Positions 48,808 through 58,185 of a stretch of 64,000 nucleotides of DNA are shown in pieces (position 1 is the stretch's first letter; each line of letters begins with the position of its first letter). The translations under genes were made by a program, and so were the position numbers. Under the pieces are notes generated by a model. The model ran no database searches. It worked only from the letters and a program-made list of their open reading frames with translations, and was not told the DNA's origin. The stretch lies in NCBI GenBank assembly GCA_938017975.1, contig CALIKQ010000051.1, forward strand, positions 1 through 64,000, in the 5' to 3' direction. Source of the stretch: an uncultured Pseudomonadales bacterium (GTDB lineage Bacteria; Pseudomonadota; Gammaproteobacteria; Pseudomonadales; Azotimanducaceae).

Positions 48808-49884
48808 TCACTGCGGACTGCGAACAATATCTCCGAGGCTCACCTCAGCACTCGATTCAAGGATCAAGGCGTAAGACACCTGATCGACTCCCTGATAAAC
48901 GAGCGCCAACCCAACGGCTCGGCTTGGAAGCTGCAGGGAACGGCCCGTTATCGGATCCTGCGTAACGACACCAGATTTTGCAATTTCGAGTAAAGTGCCG
49001 GGCACAACATCATCGAGACCGCCTCGATTAATCACGATGGTCGCATTGAGTCCAGCAATGCTCCGTTCATTCCCAAGACCAATCACGCTTCCAGATATTT
49101 CCTGCGCCGGCGGTTTTGGAAAAAAGCTTGGATCTAGAAGCTGAGAATCCGTCACCAAAAGCCGGTCACCGGGGGACACAGCTTGGGAGCTCTCGGTAAT
49201 CCTAAGCAACGTCAGTTCGCCGTCTCGATCTACGACTCTTGCAGTTCCGACTTGAATGATTTCGACACCCAAGTTGGTGCGGGTTTCTGGATCCCGGTAA
49301 GCCTGTCCTAACTCGTAGATTCCGTAAGTTGAAACGCTTCGATCAAACACGCCTTGGCCGTAAAACTCGTCACCCGGTTTAAGAAGCCGCTGACCGTCAA
49401 TGCCCGCAACAATGTAAGGCGCCTCATCGAGCGAACTGCGATCGATGACTCGCGTGCGCTCGAACCAGGCAGCAACATCATCCAGCGCAATGGCTTGGAT
49501 CGCCCCAGTTTTATCGTTCTTACGAATCTTAGGAGATAGCTTTGTAACTCCGCTTTTGATCTCTCGCTTGCCGTTCCCGCGATCCAAACTCAATCGAGGC
49601 TGACCATCAATCATGATCAAACTGAGGCGATCCCCAGGATAAATTAGATGAGGATTGGCTATCTCTGGATTGACTGCCCAAATTTGCGGCCAGAGCCAAG
49701 CTTCTTTTAAGTAGATTGACGCAATATCCCAGAGTGTGTCCCCGCGCTCAACGATGTAGGTTTCAGGAGCTGATGCCTTGAGTTCTAGGGCATCCACTCT
49801 GGGTGACACCATGAACCCTGAGCCAATAGCAATCATCAGACCCAGTACCCTAGCGCGCGTATTTAACATTAGCGATTTCCTCAT
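48808..49884 (-). CDS. LysM-domain exported protein
   Basis: 358 residues with an N-terminal signal sequence (about 8-33, VLGLMIAIGSGFMVS) and one LysM domain (about 43-92: YIVERGDTLWDIASIYL, PQIWAVNPEI, HLIYPGDRLSL) for peptidoglycan binding. The remaining 250 residues have no motif I recognise. A LysM gene lies between def and dprA in Pseudomonas as well. Divergent from def. Confidence 0.87.
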   Translation of the reverse strand: MRKSLMLNTRARVLGLMIAIGSGFMVSPRVDALELKASAPETYIVERGDTLWDIASIYLKEAWLWPQIWAVNPEIANPHLIYPGDRLSLIMIDGQPRLSLDRGNGKREIKSGVTKLSPKIRKNDKTGAIQAIALDDVAAWFERTRVIDRSSLDEAPYIVAGIDGQRLLKPGDEFYGQGVFDRSVSTYGIYELGQAYRDPETRTNLGVEIIQVGTARVVDRDGELTLLRITESSQAVSPGDRLLVTDSQLLDPSFFPKPPAQEISGSVIGLGNERSIAGLNATIVINRGGLDDVVPGTLLEIAKSGVVTQDPITGRSLQLPSRAVGLALVYQGVDQVSYALILESSAEVSLGDIVRSPQ

Positions 49885-49998
49885 GAAATTCGCGGTATAA
49901 TGTCACCGCAATCTTTCCGATCCAGATCTTGAGCATCATACTCTGCCATCGGCAAACACCCAAAACAGCGACCTGTTTCTTCAACTACATTGTCATTT

Positions 49999-50508
49999 AT
50001 GCCAACTTCATTGCTTACCATACTCGAATTTCCCGATTCTCGCCTCCGAAAGAAAGCTCTGCGCATCGATAACGTCAGCGGGTCAACCGCCCACTTAGCC
50101 GACGAAATGTTGCGAGCCATGTATGCGGCCCCAGGAATCGGACTGGCTGCCACACAGGTCAACGTTCAGCAGCGGCTCATTGTCTGTGATGTTTCCGAGG
50201 AAAAAAACGCACCGCTGATCTTTATTAACCCTAAGATTTTGGAAATGGACGGAGAAACAGAAACACAGGAAGGCTGCTTATCTGTGCCGGGCTTTTACGA
50301 AACGGTGATCCGACCGGAAAAAATTCTTCTCGAAGCCGTTAACCGGGAGGGCGAACCCTTTCAAATGGAGGCCGAGGGCCTGCTCTCAGTCTGCATTCAA
50401 CATGAAATTGATCACCTTGACGGAAAATTGTTTGTAGATTACCTCTCCAGCGCTAAGCGACAACTCATCCGAAAAAAGCTGTTGAAACAGCAAAAACTCA
50501 GCCGATAA
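49999..50508 (+). CDS. def: Peptide deformylase
   Basis: Removes the N-formyl group from new proteins. 169 residues with all three metal-site motifs: [17 protein letters not shown] (cysteine ligand) and QHEIDHLDG (two histidines and the catalytic glutamate). ATG at 49999 is chosen over TTG at 49990. It is followed three bases later by fmt, the enzyme that adds the formyl group. Confidence 0.97.
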   Translation: MPTSLLTILEFPDSRLRKKALRIDNVSGSTAHLADEMLRAMYAAPGIGLAATQVNVQQRLIVCDVSEEKNAPLIFINPKILEMDGETETQEGCLSVPGFYETVIRPEKILLEAVNREGEPFQMEAEGLLSVCIQHEIDHLDGKLFVDYLSSAKRQLIRKKLLKQQKLSR

Positions 50509-50511
50509 ATC

Positions 50512-51456
50512 ATGCGCATTGTTTTCGCAGGCACACCAGAATTTGCGGCAGATCATTTAAAAGCGCTCCTACAAGAACCTACTATTGAAATTGTTGGCGT
50601 TGTGACGCAGCCAGATAAGCCCGGGAAGCGAGGGAAAAACCCCATCGCTTCGCCCGTCAAGACACTGGCACTCGAATATGATCGACCGGTTTTCCAACCC
50701 AAGCGCCTCCGACAGACAGATTTGGAATCATTGACCTTCGACCTCTTGGTGGTTGTGGCTTACGGGCAAATTTTGAACTCCGACTTATTGGCAATGCCCA
50801 GAATTGCTCCCATCAATGTTCATGCTTCGCTGCTCCCGAGATGGCGCGGTGCAGCACCAATTCAGCACGCCATCCTTGCAGGAGATCAGGAAACGGGTAT
50901 CTCGATTATGAGGATGGATGCAGGTCTGGATACGGGACCCATCATCGCAACAACGCGCTGCAACATTGACCCCGATGAAACGAGCGATTCTTTATTTACT
51001 AAGCTTTCCAAAATAGGAACTGTTGCGCTGCTTCAATCCATTGAGAGCATCAGAGAGACGGGGTTGATGGTCGAGCCCCAAAGCGACGAGGGCATTTGCT
51101 ATGCGAGCAAAATTACAAAGTCAGCGGCAAAGATCGACTGGTCCGAAGATCGCGAGATTATCGCTCAGAAAATTCGAGCCTTTTTACCCAGCCCGATAGC
51201 GTTTTCTTTTTTGGGCGACAAGCGGTTTCGATTTTTTGAATCCGATGTTCTGCCAACAATCAGTGACAACAAAAAAGATACCCTGCCCGGAACCATCATC
51301 GATAAGACAAAATCTGGACTCGTTGTCGAATGCGGCAATGGACCACTGTGCATCACCGCGCTTCAACTGCCGACGGGCAAAGGCACCATTCTGCGAGGAG
51401 CTGCGATCAGGAATGTGCAGTCTTCAATCATCGACCCTGGCCAGTGCTTCGAATAA
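50512..51456 (+). CDS. fmt: Methionyl-tRNA formyltransferase
   Basis: Formylates initiator Met-tRNA using 10-formyl-tetrahydrofolate. 314 residues: VFAGTPEFAADHLKAL (3-18), catalytic INVHASLLPRWRGAAPIQ, GLDTGPI, and a C-terminal OB-like domain (about 205-314). It lies between def and rsmB, with the rsmB ATG directly after its TAA. Confidence 0.97.
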   Translation: MRIVFAGTPEFAADHLKALLQEPTIEIVGVVTQPDKPGKRGKNPIASPVKTLALEYDRPVFQPKRLRQTDLESLTFDLLVVVAYGQILNSDLLAMPRIAPINVHASLLPRWRGAAPIQHAILAGDQETGISIMRMDAGLDTGPIIATTRCNIDPDETSDSLFTKLSKIGTVALLQSIESIRETGLMVEPQSDEGICYASKITKSAAKIDWSEDREIIAQKIRAFLPSPIAFSFLGDKRFRFFESDVLPTISDNKKDTLPGTIIDKTKSGLVVECGNGPLCITALQLPTGKGTILRGAAIRNVQSSIIDPGQCFE

Positions 51457-52719
51457 ATGCGCAACTTTGTCAATGAAGTTAACACGTTAAAAACCACGGT
51501 GATCGAAGGTCATGTTTTTGATGGCAAACACCTCGATGCTTTGGGCCGTTTACTCGTACAGACGACACTTCGTCGGTACTTTTGGTTCGATGCGATCGCC
51601 ACCGAGCTCCTTGAAAAACCCTTACCTCGAAAACATCGAGACCTGCACCTACTGATTATGATTGGTCTTTGCGCCATTGAAACGTTGAATCAACCGCAGC
51701 ACACCAGTGTGAATGCTGCCGTCGAAACGGCTAAGCGCCTCAACAAACGCTGGGCGAGCAGCCTAACTAACGCCACCCTTCGTCGTTACCTCAGGGATCG
51801 AGAAAAGATTCAAAATCGGGTAATCGACCCTGTGGCGGTTCATAACCACCCAGCCTGGATACTCGATCATCTGCGCGCTGATTTTCCCCAGGAGTCTTCA
51901 GCGGTTATCCTGGCAAATAATTATCCCGGGCCTCTGAGCCTGCGAGTCAATAGGCTAAAACAAAGCCGGTCTGCTTATCTGGATCGACTAAAGACAGCGG
52001 GGCTTAACGCCGAGCTGAGCAATCTATCCCCTCAGGGTCTGTATTTTGAGAACCCTGTACCCATTTCGAGGTTGCCCGGCTTTCAAGACGGCGCTGTCAG
52101 TATTCAAGATGAAGGCGCACAGCTTGCAGCACTTTTATTGGACCCCCAACCAGGGGAGCGGATTTTAGATGCCTGCAGCGCCCCGGGCGGAAAAAGTTGT
52201 CATTTATTAGAGCTTGAGCCGACCATCATATTGACCTCAACGGACATCGACCCTGATCGCCTTGAGCAAGTCCGCGACAATTTTGATCGACTTGGTGTCA
52301 ATGGTGAGATCAGCTGTCTAGACCTCGGACTAGACCAACCTCAACTCGGAACGTTCGACAAAATTCTTTTAGATGTACCCTGTTCAGCAAGTGGCGTAAT
52401 TCGGCGACACCCCGACATCAAATTATTGCGCAGAGCCACAGATCTCGAGGGCCTCATCAAAAAGCAGGGACAATTTCTTACGAGCGTTTGGGATCGGCTG
52501 CGGCCGGGAGGAATCTTACTCTACGCGACCTGCTCTATTTTTAGCGATGAAAACGAAGGGGTCGTCTCGCAGTTTTTGCAGACCCGTGAAGATGCGGCGA
52601 TATTGCCATTGCCTGAGGTTGGCGTTCCCCGAGCTTTCGGCGTACAGTTGCTTCCAACGCAAAACGCCCACGATGGCTTTTACTACGCGCTCCTCATCAA
52701 AGCGAGTACCGGATCATGA
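51457..52719 (+). CDS. rsmB: 16S rRNA m5C967 methyltransferase RsmB
   Basis: 420 residues: N-terminal NusB-like RNA-binding domain (about 15-145) and the SAM-dependent domain with DACSAPGGKSCHLLE, DVPCSASGVIRRHPDIK (first catalytic cysteine) and LYATCSIF (second cysteine). Its stop overlaps the trkA start (ATGA). The fmt-rsmB-trkA order is conserved in gammaproteobacteria. Confidence 0.96.
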   Translation: MRNFVNEVNTLKTTVIEGHVFDGKHLDALGRLLVQTTLRRYFWFDAIATELLEKPLPRKHRDLHLLIMIGLCAIETLNQPQHTSVNAAVETAKRLNKRWASSLTNATLRRYLRDREKIQNRVIDPVAVHNHPAWILDHLRADFPQESSAVILANNYPGPLSLRVNRLKQSRSAYLDRLKTAGLNAELSNLSPQGLYFENPVPISRLPGFQDGAVSIQDEGAQLAALLLDPQPGERILDACSAPGGKSCHLLELEPTIILTSTDIDPDRLEQVRDNFDRLGVNGEISCLDLGLDQPQLGTFDKILLDVPCSASGVIRRHPDIKLLRRATDLEGLIKKQGQFLTSVWDRLRPGGILLYATCSIFSDENEGVVSQFLQTREDAAILPLPEVGVPRAFGVQLLPTQNAHDGFYYALLIKASTGS

Positions 52720-54089
52720 AGATTATTATCCTAGGTGCAGGACAAGTGGGCGGTAGTCTTGCGCAAAATCTCGTAAAAGAAGCCAGTGATATTACTGTCG
52801 TTGATTCCGATCCCGACAAGCTCAGGGAACTTCAAGACCGTTACGATATTCAAACCGTTTGCGGACAGGCGTCCCATCCCACGATTTTAAAACAAGCCGG
52901 AGCTGAGGACGCCGATCTATTGATCGCCGTTACCAATTCCGATGAAATTAATATGGTCGCCTGCCAGGTCGCTTATACGGTTTTTCATACACCTACGAAA
53001 ATTGCTCGAATTCGAAGTCGCGCCTATCTCACAGGGAGCGGCATCTTTAGAGATGATGCGATGCCGGTTGATCACATCGTCAACCCCGAGGAGATCATTA
53101 CCCACGATATCAAACGCTTGATTGATAACCCGGGCGCCCTGCAAGTGATGGATTTTGCAAGCGGGCAAGTAAAGCTGGTGGGCCTGAGAGTTGATGCGGG
53201 TAGCCCACTGGTCAACCAGGCGCTCAAAACTATTCGAACGCTTTTGCCGAATGCTGATACCCGGGTGGCGGCCATATTCAGGAGTGATCGAGGCATTATT
53301 CCAGAGGGCGATACCGTGATCGCTGCAAATGACGAAGTGTTTTTTATCGCTGCCGCAGAAAACATCACAAGCATTATGCAAGAGCTACGTCAGCATGAGC
53401 TGCCTAATCGACGCGTTATCGTCGCCGGTGGCGGCCATATTGGTGAAAATCTCGCTCAGCAATTAGAAAGTCGCTACGGCGTAAGAGTCATCGAACAAAA
53501 TCGGAATCGTTGTTTTGCGCTTTCAGAATCGCTTGAACGGAGTATTGTGCTGCACGGCAATGCCTCTGACCGGGAATTGCTGCTTGAGGAAAATATCGAA
53601 GATACCGATGTATTTGTAGCCATTACCAACGACGATGAAGCAAACATCATGTCCTCGATGTTGGCCAAAAGTCTTGGGGCTCGAAAAGTTTTAACCTTGA
53701 TCAATAATCCTGCCTATGTTGATCTGATTGAGGGGCAGGACATTGACATTGCTATCTCGCCGCAGCTCGCAACACTGGGCGCCATTTTGACACATGTTCG
53801 TCGAGGCGATGTCGTCCGCGTCCACCCCCTCAGGCGAGGTGCCGCGGAAGCGATCGAAGCGATCGCACATGGGGATCAGCAAACATCCAAAGTCATCGGC
53901 AGAGCGCTTGGTGAATTAAATCTACCATCTGGCACCAGCGTTGGCGCTATCGTCAGAGGTGATCAGGTAATCATTGCCCACGACAATATTATGGTGGAAG
54001 CCGATGATCACTTGATTTTGTTTTTAGTAGATAAATCCCGCCTGAAAGAAGTCGAGGCGTTGTTCCAAGCACCGGTGAGCTTCTTTTAA
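52716..54089 (+). CDS. trkA: Trk potassium uptake regulatory subunit TrkA
   Basis: Cytoplasmic NAD(H)-binding gating ring of the Trk potassium channel. 457 residues in two repeats, each a Rossmann domain (IILGAGQVGGSLAQNL at 3-18; VIVAGGGHIGENLAQQL near 232) plus a TrkA-C domain. E. coli TrkA has 458 residues. Followed two bases later by trkH, its membrane partner. Confidence 0.97.
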   Translation: MKIIILGAGQVGGSLAQNLVKEASDITVVDSDPDKLRELQDRYDIQTVCGQASHPTILKQAGAEDADLLIAVTNSDEINMVACQVAYTVFHTPTKIARIRSRAYLTGSGIFRDDAMPVDHIVNPEEIITHDIKRLIDNPGALQVMDFASGQVKLVGLRVDAGSPLVNQALKTIRTLLPNADTRVAAIFRSDRGIIPEGDTVIAANDEVFFIAAAENITSIMQELRQHELPNRRVIVAGGGHIGENLAQQLESRYGVRVIEQNRNRCFALSESLERSIVLHGNASDRELLLEENIEDTDVFVAITNDDEANIMSSMLAKSLGARKVLTLINNPAYVDLIEGQDIDIAISPQLATLGAILTHVRRGDVVRVHPLRRGAAEAIEAIAHGDQQTSKVIGRALGELNLPSGTSVGAIVRGDQVIIAHDNIMVEADDHLILFLVDKSRLKEVEALFQAPVSFF

Positions 54090-54091
54090 TC

Positions 54092-55537
54092 ATGCGCGTC
54101 GGAGTAACTTTTAGGATCGTTGGTCTCCTGCTCATGTTTTTTAGCGCGACCATGATCCCTCCCTTGTTTGTCTCATTGTTTTACACAGATGGTGCTCACG
54201 CCGTTTTTATTGAGTCGGCAGCCATCATTTTTTCTTGCGGGTTTGCCCTGCATTTGTTGTTCAGGCGTTTTCAGGAAGCGCTTCGAACCAAAGATGGTTT
54301 CCTGGTCACTGTCTTGTGTTATGTGGCGCTTGGCAGCTTCAGCGCTTTGCCTTTCGCGGATACTGCCGTCATCTCCCTGGGTATTGTCGATGCGCTTTTC
54401 GAATCTTTTTCGGGTTTGACCACGACTGGAGCGACGGTTATTACGGGCATCGAAACCTTACCCGAGTCTCTGCGCTACTACCGTCAACAACTGCAATGGC
54501 TTGGGGGCATGGGCATCATCGTGCTTGCTGTGGCGATATTGCCAATGCTGGGCGTTGGCGGCATGCAGCTTTATCGCACTGAGGCGCCTGGCCCAATCAA
54601 AGACAGCAAGCTCACGCCAAGAATTAAGCAGACTGCACTTGCGCTCTGGTCCATCTATGTGCTCCTCACCATCGCATGTTGTCTTGCTTACTGGGCCGCT
54701 GGCATGTCTTTGTTCCAGGCAATCTGTCACAGCTTTTCGACCGTTGCCATCGGAGGGTTTTCGACCTTCGATGCAAGCCTGGGTCATTTCGATTCAGCCG
54801 CGATCGAAGCTGTCGCCATCGTGTTTATGCTGCTGTCTGGCGTCAATTTCGCCCTGCATTTTTTTTGCTATCGAGACAAGTCGCTTAAATTGTACTGGCG
54901 GGACGAGGAAGTCCGAAGTTTCTTTGCACTGATCGTGATCGTGACTGCGGCGGTCACCCTAGTGCTGTCACAATTTAATGATGCCACGTTACATAGTTTT
55001 CGGCTGGGTGCTTTTCACGTGGTCTCGATGCTTACAACCACCGGTTTTGTCACGGAGGATTTCTCTCAGTGGCCCAATATTCTGCCTTATCTACTCATCC
55101 TGGGCGCTTTTGTTGGCGCTTGCGCAGGGTCAACAGGGGGTGGCCTAAAGGTGATTCGCGTTCTCTTAATTTACAAACAAGGCCTGCGAGAAATCCATCG
55201 TCTGATTCATCCCAATGCAATCTTTCCGATTAAAATCAGCCAGCGTGTCATGCGGGACAATGTGATGGAGGCGGTCTGGGGGTTTTGCGCTATCTATGTA
55301 TTCATTTTCGTTGTACTACTGTTGATGCTGCTGAGTGATGGCAACGACTTTCTGACAGCGTTTTCAGCGGTCGCAGCTTCCATCAATAATCTTGGGCCTG
55401 GATTAGGCGCTGTCACACACACTTATGCAGGCTTAGCTGATCTTTCCAAAATCGCATTGATCGGCGGTATGGTGCTAGGTCGGTTAGAAATTTTTACCGT
55501 CTTAGTATTGCTGACTGGGCTTTATTGGCGAAAATAA
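54092..55537 (+). CDS. trkH: Trk potassium uptake membrane subunit TrkH
   Basis: 481-residue pore protein with four channel-like repeats. Selectivity-filter regions are visible: SGLTTTGATVITG near 110, STVAIGGFSTFD near 215, STGGGLKVIR near 348 and INNLGPGLG near 433. TrkH/TrkG length is 480-485. It follows trkA closely in one unit. Confidence 0.96.
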   Translation: MRVGVTFRIVGLLLMFFSATMIPPLFVSLFYTDGAHAVFIESAAIIFSCGFALHLLFRRFQEALRTKDGFLVTVLCYVALGSFSALPFADTAVISLGIVDALFESFSGLTTTGATVITGIETLPESLRYYRQQLQWLGGMGIIVLAVAILPMLGVGGMQLYRTEAPGPIKDSKLTPRIKQTALALWSIYVLLTIACCLAYWAAGMSLFQAICHSFSTVAIGGFSTFDASLGHFDSAAIEAVAIVFMLLSGVNFALHFFCYRDKSLKLYWRDEEVRSFFALIVIVTAAVTLVLSQFNDATLHSFRLGAFHVVSMLTTTGFVTEDFSQWPNILPYLLILGAFVGACAGSTGGGLKVIRVLLIYKQGLREIHRLIHPNAIFPIKISQRVMRDNVMEAVWGFCAIYVFIFVVLLLMLLSDGNDFLTAFSAVAASINNLGPGLGAVTHTYAGLADLSKIALIGGMVLGRLEIFTVLVLLTGLYWRK

Positions 55538-55540
55538 AAT

Positions 55541-56137
55541 ATGGATCCAACCATTGAACGCTGGAATGAGACCTATCGTGATCCAGCACCCTTTCCTGAG
55601 CCAAATCCACATCTAGCACAATTTCGCTCGTTTCTACCTTCAGGAGGCACCGCGCTTGATTTAGCCTGTGGCCGTGGCGCCGACGCCCTCTATCTCGCCG
55701 ATTGCGGCTTTCAGGTAACAGCGTGGGATGGTTCTGAGGTTGCTCTGACATTGCTGAAAGAAGAGGCAAATCGCCGAGCACTGTCAATTACGACACTCTG
55801 TGCGCCTATCACGGTAGATGCATTCAAAGACCATCGATTCGATTTGATCTATGTTCATCGCTTTTTGGATCGAGCTTTGTTTCCAGTCATTCTTGAGGCA
55901 CTGAAACCTCAAGGAAGATTGTTTTATGAGACATTCACAACCGAGTCACTTGAGACGACGACTGCGCCACAAGGGCCAAAGAATCCGAGTTATCGCCTCG
56001 AGGCCAATGAGCTTGTGAGGCTTTGCGCGCCGCTGCACATAAGACTGTTCATCGATGGCCTAATGCCCAGTAGGGATGCGAAGACGTTTATTCCTACATC
56101 AAAATCTCTGTTAATCGGCGAAAAGCGTTCCCGCTAA
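55541..56137 (+). CDS. Class I SAM-dependent methyltransferase
   Basis: 198 residues. The SAM-binding motif is ALDLACGRGADALYLA (38-53), with the acidic residue following in VTAWDGSE, and FDLIYVHRFLD as motif IV. It resembles TehB-like small-molecule methyltransferases, but the substrate is unknown. It starts three bases after trkH and may share its transcript. Its stop overlaps that of the convergent acyltransferase. Confidence 0.75.
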   Translation: MDPTIERWNETYRDPAPFPEPNPHLAQFRSFLPSGGTALDLACGRGADALYLADCGFQVTAWDGSEVALTLLKEEANRRALSITTLCAPITVDAFKDHRFDLIYVHRFLDRALFPVILEALKPQGRLFYETFTTESLETTTAPQGPKNPSYRLEANELVRLCAPLHIRLFIDGLMPSRDAKTFIPTSKSLLIGEKRSR

Positions 56138-56997
56138 AAGCCGTTATAAATTTCAGCCGAACCCGTTGGTCGCTTTTTGAAGCGTTTATACTCCCATTGG
56201 TACTGAGCCGGGTGCTCACGAACAAGGGCCTCGAGGGCAGTATTCAATGCGCCCAGACCCGCTTGTTCATCCTCCACCGCCAGTTCCGGCACGGCAGCAT
56301 AATGGAGGTCAAATCGTCCTCGAGAATTTCGAATCAGTGCAACAAGAACCGGAGCGGCATTTGTTTTTCGTACTAATCGGTGAACCAAGCGATCGGTATA
56401 CGCGGGTATTCCAAAAAACGAGATAAACAGCCCACTTTCCGGTACTTGATCGGGCAAGACCGCGACGTTGCCGCCAGCGCTTAAGACCCTAAATAGCCGC
56501 ACCAGGCCGCGGGAATTCGTGGGCACCATGTCATTACCATATCTCATTCGCACTTTTTCGATGATGGATGCCAGGGCCTTTTGCTTAGGCGGTTTAAAAA
56601 GCGCCGTTAACTGAAATCCTTTTTGCGCAAAAATGGCATTGAAGAGTTCCCAGTTGCCGATATGAGGCACCAAAAGCAATGTGCCACTGTTACCAGAAAG
56701 CGCTTCCTCAATGACTTCCTCTCCATAAACATGGTCAATCCATGTAAGTAAGTGCTCGCTTTTTTTGGTCCAAACGGCTGGCGTTTCAAATGCCGTCTGG
56801 GCAGTCGAAATGAGGCTTTCTCGCACAAGTTGCTGGTGCTCTTCGGCGGTTAAATGAGGAAAACACAGCTCTATGTTCCGATCGCTGATTCGTCGACTAC
56901 GAGATTGACCATGATAAAGGATCAAGCCCAACATCCTGCCAAGCCACTGAAGTAAAGCTCGTGGCAATAGCCCAACACTGATAATTAAATAATACAC
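56134..56997 (-). CDS. Lipid A biosynthesis acyltransferase, LpxL/HtrB family
   Basis: 287 residues: N-terminal membrane segment (about 3-30), then the HxxxxE active site PHIGNWEL near 112, FKPPKQKAL, and LPDQVPESGLFISFFG. It adds a secondary acyl chain to lipid A at the inner membrane. Which acyl chain (LpxL- or LpxM-like) cannot be told. An enzyme of this family also lies near glyQS in Pseudomonas. Confidence 0.87.
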   Translation of the reverse strand: MYYLIISVGLLPRALLQWLGRMLGLILYHGQSRSRRISDRNIELCFPHLTAEEHQQLVRESLISTAQTAFETPAVWTKKSEHLLTWIDHVYGEEVIEEALSGNSGTLLLVPHIGNWELFNAIFAQKGFQLTALFKPPKQKALASIIEKVRMRYGNDMVPTNSRGLVRLFRVLSAGGNVAVLPDQVPESGLFISFFGIPAYTDRLVHRLVRKTNAAPVLVALIRNSRGRFDLHYAAVPELAVEDEQAGLGALNTALEALVREHPAQYQWEYKRFKKRPTGSAEIYNGF

Positions 56998-57249
56998 ATT
57001 CGCGCTCTCATAGCGAGGCCATCGTACATCACCGCGTGACTTGGCGTTACCGCCCTACGCCCAGCATAAATTGATGTGGTCCTAATTCCTACCCGGCTCT
57101 GGATGTCCGGCTAGGATGGTCAGCTGGGTTAAAGCCACAACCATTTTCGACCATTCTCACGGCGCTTTTGATCGCAGACCCACAAGGAAAGCAGACGTCA
57201 TCCCATCAGTTGCGCTATACTCGCCATTTTTGAGCGCCTAGCGTCCCAG

Positions 57250-58185
57250 ATGGCCAAAGTAGACACCTTCCAAGACCTTATTTTAACGCTCCAAGAGTTT
57301 TGGGCGGACCGAGGCTGTGCCCTCATGCAACCCTACGATATGGAAGTGGGTGCAGGGACCTTTCACCCCGCAACGTTTCTTAGGGCCATTGGACCCGAGC
57401 AATGGTCAGCCGCTTACGTTCAACCCTGTCGGCGGCCCACCGATGGCCGGTACGGAGAAAACCCCAACCGGTATCAATATTACTATCAGTTCCAAGTGGT
57501 GATGAAACCCAGCCCCGAACATTTTCAAGAACTCTACCTTGAATCACTGAGCCATGTTGGAATCGATCCCAAGGCCCACGACATCCGCTTTGTAGAAGAC
57601 AATTGGGAATCACCGACGCTGGGCGCCTGGGGATTGGGTTGGGAAGTCTGGATGGACGGTATGGAAATCACACAGTTCACGTATTTTCAGCAGGTTGCGG
57701 GTCTGGAGTGTTTTCCTGTTATGGGGGAGATTACCTACGGGCTTGAACGTTTATCCCTGTATCTTCAGGGCGCAGAGGATTTTCAATCGCTGATTTGGTC
57801 GAGAGATCATCAAGGTAATACGCTCTCGTATGCTGATATTTTTCATCAGTATGAAGTTGAGATGTCATCTTTCAATTTTGATTTGGCTGACATACCCGGT
57901 CTTTTCCAACAGTTCGACTTCTTTGAATCCGAGGCCCAGAGATTCATTGCGCAAGCGTTACCCTTACCTGCGTACGAATATGTTATGAAGGCGTCTCATT
58001 GTTTTAATCTTTTAGACGCGCGTTCCGCCATCTCTGTAACAGAACGGCAGCGATTTATCCTTCGGGTGAGGACCTTGGCGCGAGGTGTTGGCTCGACTTA
58101 CTTCGAAACCAGAAAGGCCGCCGGCTTTCCCCTTGCAACACAAGCGGATCGAGACTTTGTACTCAAGGCGCTCGACCATGAATAA
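57250..58185 (+). CDS. glyQ: Glycyl-tRNA synthetase alpha subunit
   Basis: Catalytic subunit of the bacterial (alpha-beta)2 enzyme. 311 residues, opening [20 protein letters not shown], with [36 protein letters not shown] and [15 protein letters not shown]. The ATG sits within an 8-base distance of no clear ribosome site; a TATACT at 57216-57221 is a possible -10. It overlaps glyS by eight bases. Confidence 0.98.
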   Translation: MAKVDTFQDLILTLQEFWADRGCALMQPYDMEVGAGTFHPATFLRAIGPEQWSAAYVQPCRRPTDGRYGENPNRYQYYYQFQVVMKPSPEHFQELYLESLSHVGIDPKAHDIRFVEDNWESPTLGAWGLGWEVWMDGMEITQFTYFQQVAGLECFPVMGEITYGLERLSLYLQGAEDFQSLIWSRDHQGNTLSYADIFHQYEVEMSSFNFDLADIPGLFQQFDFFESEAQRFIAQALPLPAYEYVMKASHCFNLLDARSAISVTERQRFILRVRTLARGVGSTYFETRKAAGFPLATQADRDFVLKALDHE